Below, one piece after another: positions 57,976 to 64,000 of a stretch of 64,000 bases of DNA. Positions within the stretch are counted from its first letter, which is position 1, and the number at the start of each line of letters is the position of its first letter. The DNA lies in assembly GCF_009818105.1 (NCBI RefSeq), contig NZ_CP046564.1:3162001-3226000 (forward strand). Direction: 5' to 3'. Position numbers and translations under genes: made by a program. The notes beneath the pieces were generated by a model. It did not search any database. It was given only the letters and a program-made list of their open reading frames with translations, and was not told the origin of the DNA. The DNA comes from Bacillus sp. N1-1. Lineage in GTDB: Bacteria > Bacillota > Bacilli > Bacillales > Guptibacillaceae.

Positions 57976-59121
57976 ATGAAGCTTGCACTCTTTACTGACA
58001 CCTATTATCCACAGGTCAATGGGGTTTCTCGCACACTCGGTAAGTTAACCACATATATGGACCGTCAGCATGTCGATTATATGCTTTTCGCACCTGACTG
58101 TCAGGCTGATGAAGACCTGTTCACAAGTAATGTTCATCGGTTTACAAGTATGAAGTTTTTCCTATACCCCGAATGTCGCATTGCCCTTCCTAAATTAAGT
58201 CTTATCCGCAATCAGCTTCAGGAGTTCAACCCGGACCTCCTTCATGTTGCAACACCGTTTAATATCGGAATGTGCGGGTTGCACTACGGAAAAAAGAACA
58301 ATGTGCCCATGGTTGCTTCCTATCATACGAATTTTGATGACTATCTAAAACATTATTACCTTGAATGGTTTTCCCCTGTCATGTGGAAATATTTAACGTG
58401 GTTTCACCAGCCATTCTCTAGCACCTTTGTTCCGTCAAACGAAACACGTCACCGTCTAAATGAAAAAGGTTTTGAGAACCTAAAACTTTGGAGAAGAGGC
58501 GTTAACTGTGAACACTTTTCTCCACTTAAAAAAAATCAGTCACTACGAGAACGATACAATTTTCAGGAAAAGTATATTCTTTTATTTGTTAGTCGACTAG
58601 CTCCAGAAAAAAACCTTGAAACGTTACAAAAAATCATGTGGAAACTACCTGATGAATTAAAACGACAAACAAGATGGTTGGTAGTAGGAGACGGACCAGC
58701 CATGCCTCATTTCAAGGAAAATGTACCTATAAATGTGACATTCACCGGATACAAAGAAGGAGAAGAATTAGCAGAGCTATACGCAACTTCGGATCTTTTC
58801 ATATTCCCATCCGCTACTGAAACATTTGGAAATGTCGCATTGGAGTCTCTCGCCTCAGGAACTCCTGTTGTAGCTGCAAATGCTGGAGGCTTAACTGACG
58901 TTGTGTCGGGAGAACGAAACGGACTTTTCTGCTCCCCTAATAAGGAGGAGGAATACATTAGCGCAATCAGACGACTCTTATCAGATCATACTGAACGGAG
59001 AATGATGGGGTATGAGGGCCGACGCTATGCACTTTCACAATCTTGGGAGGCCATTTTTGGTCGATTATTAGAGGACTACGAAAAAACAATTGGAGTTAAG
59101 AAGATTGCTCAATACGCTTAG
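57976..59121 (+). CDS. GT4-family glycosyltransferase (SqdX/MgtA-like)
   Basis: GT-B retaining glycosyltransferase. The N-terminal LALFTDTYYPQVNGVSRTL and HTNFDDYL recall enzymes that glycosylate lipids (SqdX, PimB-like, MgtA/Agt). The C-terminal half holds FVSRLAPEKNLE and the E-x7-E motif SATETFGNVALESLASG. 381 residues. ATG after GGGGAGGATCATCC. It is the middle gene, 14 bp before the UGD-like gene. Sugar donor and acceptor are unknown; membrane lipid or lipid-linked wall polymer are the main choices. Confidence 0.88.
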   Translation: MKLALFTDTYYPQVNGVSRTLGKLTTYMDRQHVDYMLFAPDCQADEDLFTSNVHRFTSMKFFLYPECRIALPKLSLIRNQLQEFNPDLLHVATPFNIGMCGLHYGKKNNVPMVASYHTNFDDYLKHYYLEWFSPVMWKYLTWFHQPFSSTFVPSNETRHRLNEKGFENLKLWRRGVNCEHFSPLKKNQSLRERYNFQEKYILLFVSRLAPEKNLETLQKIMWKLPDELKRQTRWLVVGDGPAMPHFKENVPINVTFTGYKEGEELAELYATSDLFIFPSATETFGNVALESLASGTPVVAANAGGLTDVVSGERNGLFCSPNKEEEYISAIRRLLSDHTERRMMGYEGRRYALSQSWEAIFGRLLEDYEKTIGVKKIAQYA

Positions 59122-59135
59122 AAAGGAGAAAAATA

Positions 59136-60464
59136 ATGAAGCTTGCTGTATTTGGCACCAATGAAATTGGTTTAACCGCATCCGCTATCTTCGCTTCACA
59201 TGGTTATCATGTCGTTTGTACCGATGAGGATCGAAATCAAATTGTTGCACTCAATTCAGGCGAAGTTCCTGTGTATGAAGAAGGATTAACAGAAATGATG
59301 ACAGAAGCGAAAAAGGCTGGTCAATTAAGCTTCACTGTTAATCGATTAACAGCCGCTTCTGAAGCAGACATTCTTCTATTCACTGAACCGATTCCAGTTG
59401 ACAAGAATAAAAATCCTGATCTTACTTGTTTCTTTCGTTTCATAAGAAAAATTGCTCTTACAATTAAAAAACATAAAACCTTTATTATTAAAAGTAATGT
59501 TCCCCCAGGAACAGCATCAAAAGTAGAAGACATTCTCATAGAACAGGGTGTGTCTGATCGCTCCTTCGATGTTGTCAGTAATCCAGATTTTATTCGAAAA
59601 GGCTCAGCAGTAAAGGATTTTATGTATCCTTCTCAAATCATTATCGGCACTTCTTCGCTTCGAGCTTGTCGTGCGATGGAAATGTTCTATGAGCCTATTA
59701 CATCGTCTCTTCAATATATGGACCATACTAGTGCAGAATTAATGAGGTACGCTTATCATACGTATCAATCATTACAAGTCTCGTGTCTCACGATGATCGC
59801 TGGGGTTGCAGAAAAATACGGGGGTGACGTCGAATTAATTCAAGGCGCATTACCGAAGACACCAAAATTTAGTGAGCACTCTCTTCATCCCGGTTCTTCT
59901 TTTCTAGGTACTGACACGTTAGACGAACTTGCTTCATTTCGTTCAATGATCAAAGCATCTTCTTCTGCAAATCAAATGTTTAAGGCACTAGATGAAATTG
60001 ATCAATATCAGCCTGAACTATTGATTCAGAAACTGAAAGATTTCCTAGGAACTCTCCAGGGAGCCAAAATTGCTATTTTCACTTCATCTACAGTAAAACC
60101 GATCCCAGCACTTCCACCTTATGAGTTAGTCATTAAGAGATTGAAAGAGGAAGGTGCTATAGTTCAAAAGTTTGATACTGAAAAAACGAAAGGCAAACAA
60201 GAAAACGAGATGAACACGATTTACGAATCAGTGCAAGATTGCGATGCTCTTTTATTGATGAGTGAATTAGTGTCTATTAAACAACTAAACTGGGGTAAAA
60301 TCATTAAAGGACTCAATCTTCCACTAGTCGTAGACGGTCACAACTTATTCCCCCTGGATGAAATGCGAATCATTGCTAACACCTATGATTTAATTTACTG
60401 TTCAATTGGTCGACCAAACATCTATAAAGGATTAGGTTCCATTTCAGTACAATCAATTCAGTAA
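59136..60464 (+). CDS. UDP-glucose dehydrogenase-like protein lacking catalytic residues
   Basis: 442 residues colinear with TuaD/Ugd proteins: N-terminal Rossmann domain, central helix and C-terminal domain (VVDGHNLF, YCSIGRP). Key residues are changed. The catalytic Cys motif GSCFPKDT reads GSSFLGTDT; AEM(I)KYAANAF reads AELMRYAYHTY, losing Lys and Asn; KSTVPVG reads KSNVPPG; NPEFLREG reads NPDFIRKG; and the late LAFK...R segment is gone. The NAD loop GTGYVG is GTNEIG. It should not oxidise UDP-glucose in the known way. Third gene of the operon; overlaps the next, convergent gene by 7 bases. Confidence 0.85.
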   Translation: MKLAVFGTNEIGLTASAIFASHGYHVVCTDEDRNQIVALNSGEVPVYEEGLTEMMTEAKKAGQLSFTVNRLTAASEADILLFTEPIPVDKNKNPDLTCFFRFIRKIALTIKKHKTFIIKSNVPPGTASKVEDILIEQGVSDRSFDVVSNPDFIRKGSAVKDFMYPSQIIIGTSSLRACRAMEMFYEPITSSLQYMDHTSAELMRYAYHTYQSLQVSCLTMIAGVAEKYGGDVELIQGALPKTPKFSEHSLHPGSSFLGTDTLDELASFRSMIKASSSANQMFKALDEIDQYQPELLIQKLKDFLGTLQGAKIAIFTSSTVKPIPALPPYELVIKRLKEEGAIVQKFDTEKTKGKQENEMNTIYESVQDCDALLLMSELVSIKQLNWGKIIKGLNLPLVVDGHNLFPLDEMRIIANTYDLIYCSIGRPNIYKGLGSISVQSIQ

Positions 60465-61078
60465 AGACGGTTTGTATAACTGTCCCTTAACGATTCGGCA
60501 ACGTTTTCTTCCCCGATCTTCGCATGATCTGAAAGCATTCTAGTAGCCGGTGCGAGCCCTTCTATGTTTGGCCAACGCTCCGGTTCCCAAAGATGGGATC
60601 GTTTTAATGCTTTTCCACAGTGAATGAAACATTCTTTTACTTCAACGCCAATTCCAAACAATGGCGTTTTCCCCTTATACTCAAATCGTGCAAGTAGGCT
60701 TTTATCTTTCACAATCGTCGCAACCCCATTAATGCGCAACGTTTCATCTCGACCCGGAATCATGAAAAGCAAACCAACCATTGGGTTTTCTAATATGTTC
60801 ATCATCGAGTCCATTCGTTTGTTTCCTGGTCTTTCTGGTATTAATAGATGATAGTCATCTAACGCTTGAATGAAGCCTGGCTTATCTCCTCTTGGAGAAA
60901 CATCACTGCCCGTACTTGAATGGGTTGCTATCGTGATAAAAGGTGTAAAGCGAATAAAATCTCTACAATGTTCATCAAGAAAAGAAATAACCTTATGTGC
61001 AGCAAGCTTACTCGGAGCTCCGGCCATCTCTTCAAGTTCTTGCACCGTTGTAATTTCTTCACCGAAAATTCCCTTCAT
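60458..61078 (-). CDS. pyridoxamine 5'-phosphate oxidase-fold (FMN-binding) protein
   Basis: 206-residue split-barrel flavin protein of the MSMEG_1061 type; RFTPFITIATHSSTGSDVSPRGDKPGF and GNKRMDSMMNILENPMVGLLF form the FMN-binding core. It probably reduces or binds small ligands with FMN or F420-like cofactors; the true substrate is unknown. Start 61078 after GGGAGAAAAGGA. No terminator is visible between it and the UGD-like gene. Confidence 0.82.
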   Translation of the reverse strand: MKGIFGEEITTVQELEEMAGAPSKLAAHKVISFLDEHCRDFIRFTPFITIATHSSTGSDVSPRGDKPGFIQALDDYHLLIPERPGNKRMDSMMNILENPMVGLLFMIPGRDETLRINGVATIVKDKSLLARFEYKGKTPLFGIGVEVKECFIHCGKALKRSHLWEPERWPNIEGLAPATRMLSDHAKIGEENVAESLRDSYTNRLY

Positions 61079-61149
61079 TCCTTTTCTCCCCCTACATTTT
61101 CTTCCATTTTATCACACCCTATTTACACATAAAGACTTTATATTCACTA

Positions 61150-61199
61150 AATAAAGACAAAAAAAAGAAGCCAATGGCCTCTTTTTTTTGTCTTTATTA
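61150..61199. terminator. terminator between metK and PPOX gene
   Basis: Large palindrome with arms built on AAGAAGCC / GGCCTCTT extended by A8 and T8 runs; active for metK on the minus strand. Confidence 0.85.
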
Positions 61200-62393
61200 A
61201 ATTCCTGCACCCTGTTTAAGGGATTCTGAACGATCCGTTTGTTCCCAAGGAAGTTCAATGTCCGTACGTCCAAAATGACCGTATGCAGCCGTTTGCTTAT
61301 AAATAGGACGGCGAAGATCAAGCATCTTAATAATGCCTGCAGGACGAAGGTCAAAGTTCTCTCTTACTAGCTCAACAAGTCGTTCCTCTGACACTTTTCC
61401 AGTCCCAAATGTATCAATCGCAATCGATACAGGCTGAGCAACACCAATCGCGTAGGCAAGCTGAACTTCACAACGATCTGCAAGATCTGCAGCCACAAGG
61501 TTCTTAGCTACATAACGAGCAGCATATGCAGCAGAACGGTCTACTTTCGTAGCATCCTTACCAGAGAATGCACCACCACCGTGACGAGCATAACCGCCAT
61601 AAGTATCAACAATGATTTTTCTTCCTGTTAAACCTGCATCACCTTGAGGACCACCAATCACAAAACGTCCAGTTGGGTTAATGAAGTATTTTGTTTCATC
61701 ATCAATCAATTCAGCAGGAACAACTGGCTTCACAACATGTTCCTTAATGTTACGCTGAATTTGTTCAAGTGAAATTTCAGGGTGATGCTGTGTTGAAACA
61801 ACGATCGTATCAACGCGAACCGGCTTTCCAGATTCATCATATTCAACCGTAACCTGAGTCTTTCCGTCAGGACGAAGATAAGGAAGAATTTCTTCTTTTC
61901 TTACTTCACTCAATCGACGCGCTAGCTTATGCGCAAGAGAGATTGGTAGCGGCATTAATTCAGCCGTTTCATTACATGCGTAACCAAACATAAGGCCCTG
62001 ATCACCTGCACCAATTGAATCAATTTCACTTTCTGACATTGTGCCTTCACGCGCTTCAAGAGCAACGTTTACACCTGCTGCTATATCGGCAGACTGCTCA
62101 TCAATAGATGAAAGCACCGCACATGTTTCAGCATCAAATCCGTATTTTGCACGTGTATAACCGATTGTTTGAATCGTTTCACGAACGACTTTTGGAATAT
62201 CCACATAGTGCGAAGTTGTAATTTCACCGGAAACTAATACAAGCCCAGTTGTTACTGTAGTTTCACAGGCAACGCGCGCATTTGGGTCATGCGCAAGAAT
62301 ATCATCCAGAATGGCATCGGAAATCTGATCTGAAATTTTATCAGGATGCCCTTCTGTTACTGACTCAGAAGTAAACAAACGACGATTACTCAC
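61197..62393 (-). CDS. metK: S-adenosylmethionine synthetase
   Basis: Makes SAM from methionine and ATP. It has the N-terminal [20 protein letters not shown], the [12 protein letters not shown] hexapeptide region near residue 120 and the [19 protein letters not shown] loop near residue 275. 398 residues. Start ATG 62393 after AAGGAGGTAC. Controlled by the SAM-I riboswitch upstream. The order metK-pckA divergent is as in B. subtilis. Confidence 0.97.
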   Translation of the reverse strand: MSNRRLFTSESVTEGHPDKISDQISDAILDDILAHDPNARVACETTVTTGLVLVSGEITTSHYVDIPKVVRETIQTIGYTRAKYGFDAETCAVLSSIDEQSADIAAGVNVALEAREGTMSESEIDSIGAGDQGLMFGYACNETAELMPLPISLAHKLARRLSEVRKEEILPYLRPDGKTQVTVEYDESGKPVRVDTIVVSTQHHPEISLEQIQRNIKEHVVKPVVPAELIDDETKYFINPTGRFVIGGPQGDAGLTGRKIIVDTYGGYARHGGGAFSGKDATKVDRSAAYAARYVAKNLVAADLADRCEVQLAYAIGVAQPVSIAIDTFGTGKVSEERLVELVRENFDLRPAGIIKMLDLRRPIYKQTAAYGHFGRTDIELPWEQTDRSESLKQGAGI

Positions 62394-62544
62394 TCAAGTA
62401 CCTCCTTAAGGATTGGATCCTATCTAGTTATAGTGTAATGGATACGGTACTCATTTCCCTATTATCCTGTGCCGAAACGAGAGAACGAATTCAAAATCTT
62501 ATCGTCTTACCTTTTTTTATAGTGTCATCAACCTCAACGACATT

Positions 62545-62722
62545 AAAAAAGCCCTTTCCTTCTATTTAGAGGGAAAAGGAGCTGGTATCTCATGCCTTTC
62601 GCCTCTTATCTTCCAAGACTATTGTCTTGCAGGTTAGCACCTTAATCCTGTTGTATAGGAGTTGGTTGCTGAGCTTCATCGGGCCTGTCCCTCCGCCTGC
62701 TCGGGATAAGAGTATCCATTCT
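62545..62722 (-). ncRNA. SAM-I riboswitch (S-box) of metK
   Basis: Minus strand shows CTTATCCCGAGCAGGCGGAGG, ACAGGCCCGATGAAGCTCAGC AACC-type core and the closing AAGATAAGAG. A terminator hairpin (CCTTTTCCCTCT / AGAAGGAAAGGG) with a T-run lies at 62548-62583. High SAM should favour the terminator and lower metK. Confidence 0.96.
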
Positions 62723-62728
62723 CGACAT

Positions 62729-62757
62729 ATAATAACGTAGATAAAAGGAAGTGTCAA
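62729..62757 (-). promoter_or_regulatory. sigma-A promoter of metK
   Basis: Minus strand TTGACA (62752-62757), 17-bp spacer, TATTAT (62729-62734). Confidence 0.82.
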
Positions 62758-62760
62758 TAA

Positions 62761-63070
62761 CGAAAAGCGGAAGCGCCCGTTTAGCCTCGACAAGCGCTGG
62801 AGCCCCATAAAAAGAACACGGTCTTTGTGTTCATTTTATGGGGTGAAGCGATCGAGAGGCTGGGCGCTGCAGCTAGACACGAAAAGCGGAGTGGGCCTGC
62901 TTAAATCCGGAGGATGTTGGAGCCCATGAGATTGAGACGCTTTTTGTCTCATTCGATTTGGCGAAACAGCCGGAGGATTTGGCCCGCGCAGCTAGACACG
63001 AAAAGCGGAGACGAGCGGTTAGAAACCGAGATATTGGAACTCCTGAATCGGAACCCTGACTCGAAAGAAC
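62761..63070. repeat. tandem array of ~119-bp structured repeats
   Basis: Units start with CGAAAAGCGGA at 62761, 62880 and 62999, exactly 119 bp apart. Units 1 and 2 end with GCAGCTAGACAC; unit 3 is diverged or truncated. Each full unit folds into a long hairpin whose stems differ in sequence but pair: AGCGCCC/GGGCGCT in unit 1, GTGGGCC/GGCCCGC in unit 2. The flanks resemble repeats scattered through Bacillaceae genomes. Open frames inside it are not genes. Confidence 0.8.
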
Positions 63071-63097
63071 TGGATTATTCATTCATTACTATCACAA

Positions 63098-63126
63098 TAA
63101 AAAAAGCCTTCTTATATTAAAGAAGG
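63098..63126 (-). terminator. minus-strand terminator upstream of pckA
   Basis: Stem CCTTCTT / AAGAAGG, then C and a run of seven or more T on the minus strand. No minus-strand protein gene lies upstream of it, which suggests a short non-coding transcript. Confidence 0.75.
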
Positions 63127-63187
63127 TACCCGTCAAACTAACCAAATCGTTATTCGCTCTTTTTTCACTCTTCAAGCAAAAAATACA
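63098..63187 (-). ncRNA. candidate ~90-nt small RNA divergent from pckA
   Basis: A minus-strand promoter-like pair ATAACA (63217-63222), 17-bp spacer, TATACT (63194-63199) would start a transcript near 63187, ending at the terminator 63098-63126. No open frame of use is inside. The pair overlaps the pckA promoter. It is inferred only from promoter and terminator patterns. Confidence 0.4.
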
Positions 63188-63214
63188 TAGATTAGTATAG
63201 AATAATCACGCAAA

Positions 63215-63225
63215 TGTGTTATACT
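63215..63225 (+). promoter_or_regulatory. CcpN-like operator on the pckA -10 region
   Basis: TGTGTTATACT fits the CcpN motif TRTGHYATAYW at each position and covers the -10 TATACT (63220-63225). CcpN represses pckA and gapB in B. subtilis on glycolytic carbon. The -35 is weak. Confidence 0.6.
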
Positions 63226-63282
63226 ATTTTTGAGTTAAACGAGTCAGTCAACGAAATCTTTAATAAAGGATGGGTTTAACGT

Positions 63283-64000
63283 ATGAAAACAGCTTCCTTC
63301 TCCTCACCGTTATTGGATGCTATCTTAAATAAGAACAATCCACATGTAAATTTATCAGTTTCTGAACTGGTTGAACATTCCTTATTTAAAAACGAAGGGA
63401 CACTCTCTTCAACGGGCGCTCTTCGAGTTGAAACCGGAAAATATACCGGTCGTTCTCCCGGGGACAAGTTTATTGTAAACGAAGACTCTGTAAAGAACAA
63501 AGTAAATTGGGAAACAAATCAACCGATTTCCGAAAAAAGTTTTGAAAACCTTTACACGAAAGTACTGAACTATCTTGGTGAGAAAAAGGATCTTTATGTA
63601 TTTAAAGGATTTGCTGGTGCTGACCAGTCATCAAGACTACCCATCCAGGTTATTAACGAATACGCCTGGCATAACCTTTTTACCCACCAACTTTTTATAC
63701 GTCCAAATGAATCAGAGCTTCAAGATCATGAAGCAGGATTCACTGTTATTTCTGCTCCTGGTTTTCAAGCAGACCCTGACGTTGACGGCACAAATTCCGA
63801 AACATTCATTATTATTTCCTTCGAAAAGCGCACCGTTTTAATTGGCGGTACAGAATATGCGGGCGAAATCAAAAAGTCAATTTTCACCGTAATGAACTAC
63901 TTATTACCTGAGAGTAATATTCTTTCCATGCACTGCTCTGCAAACGTTGGTAAAGAAGGCGATGTTGCTCTATTTTTCGGTTTATCTGGAACAGGTAAAA
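63283..64000 (+). CDS. pckA: ATP-dependent phosphoenolpyruvate carboxykinase, cut by window edge
   Basis: First step of gluconeogenesis from oxaloacetate. The visible ~239 codons show GRSPGDKF near residue 57, the substrate region [27 protein letters not shown] with the catalytic Lys near residue 200-206, and the P-loop GLSGTGK at the very edge. The rest (about 290 residues) is right of the window. ATG 63283 has AAAGGATGGG upstream. Divergent from metK. Confidence 0.97.
   Translation, partial: MKTASFSSPLLDAILNKNNPHVNLSVSELVEHSLFKNEGTLSSTGALRVETGKYTGRSPGDKFIVNEDSVKNKVNWETNQPISEKSFENLYTKVLNYLGEKKDLYVFKGFAGADQSSRLPIQVINEYAWHNLFTHQLFIRPNESELQDHEAGFTVISAPGFQADPDVDGTNSETFIIISFEKRTVLIGGTEYAGEIKKSIFTVMNYLLPESNILSMHCSANVGKEGDVALFFGLSGTGK

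Noticed and set aside
62590..62808. 72-codon minus frame upstream of metK
   Set aside because: Lies inside the SAM riboswitch and promoter.
62761..63070. CRISPR array
   Set aside because: Only three units of 119 bp with paired stems and no short regular repeat/spacer pattern; no cas genes nearby.
62873..63120. Short frames on both strands (69 and 68 codons)
   Set aside because: Lie inside the structured repeats; no start signals.

Overview
The window is a chromosomal segment of a Bacillaceae bacterium (Firmicutes, related to Bacillus). It is moderately AT-rich, with strong AGGAGG-type ribosome binding sites and frequent GTG/TTG starts. Gene content and order closely follow the Bacillus subtilis tyrS-acsA-acuABC-ccpA-aroA-ytxGHJ-murC-ytpTRQP-ytoQ...ytnP-trmB-ytzH-ytmP-amyX...ytgP-ytfP...leuS...ytqB-ytpBA-ytoA...metK-pckA block. 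There are no tRNA or rRNA genes, CRISPR arrays or intact insertion sequences. The species cannot be fixed from the sequence alone.

Layout. 0-13 kb: tyrS (cut by the left edge) under a tyrosine T-box, a class A penicillin-binding protein with an FN3 domain, the acetate module acsA / acuABC, ccpA, aroA, and ytxGH plus bacilliredoxin ytxJ; ytxG carries a very good sigma-H promoter match. 13-26 kb: murC, a nicotinate phosphoribosyltransferase, sftA, ytpRQP, an orphan PTS IIC, ytoQ, a DUF84 phosphatase, ytoP, ytzB, an unknown membrane-anchored protein and proI. 26-31 kb: the fructose PTS operon fruR-fruK-fruA with cre and a phased direct-repeat operator, then ytnP and trmB. 32-45 kb: ytzH, ytmP, type I pullulanase, lrgAB, thpR, a cysteine synthase, pepV, a K+ channel, ytzE, a PRC-barrel protein, a pseudouridine synthase, two small accessory genes and murJ. 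45-57 kb: ytfP, a DEAD-box helicase, a lytic transglycosylase, two rhodanese-fold proteins, leuS under a leucine T-box, ytqB, ytpBA and ytoA. 57-61 kb: an accessory operon of PAP2 phosphatase, GT4 glycosyltransferase and a UDP-glucose-dehydrogenase-like protein that has lost the family's catalytic residues, preceded by a candidate PhoP box. 61-64 kb: metK under a SAM-I riboswitch, a tandem array of about 119-bp structured repeats, a possible divergent small RNA, and pckA (cut by the right edge) with a CcpN-like operator.

How the genes work together. Much of the window is central-carbon control: acetate activation (acsA) and its acetylation switch (acuA/acuC), the global carbon regulator ccpA, fructose uptake, pullulan breakdown and gluconeogenesis (pckA). 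A second theme is the cell envelope: penicillin-binding protein, MurC, MurJ, lytic transglycosylase, LrgAB and the PAP2/GT4 operon. The accessory region most likely to hold something new is 57.3-60.5 kb. Its gene content and upstream hexamers suggest a phosphate-starvation lipid or wall-glycan remodelling cassette with a pseudoenzyme partner. Next are the 62.7-63.3 kb intergenic region and the fru operator.
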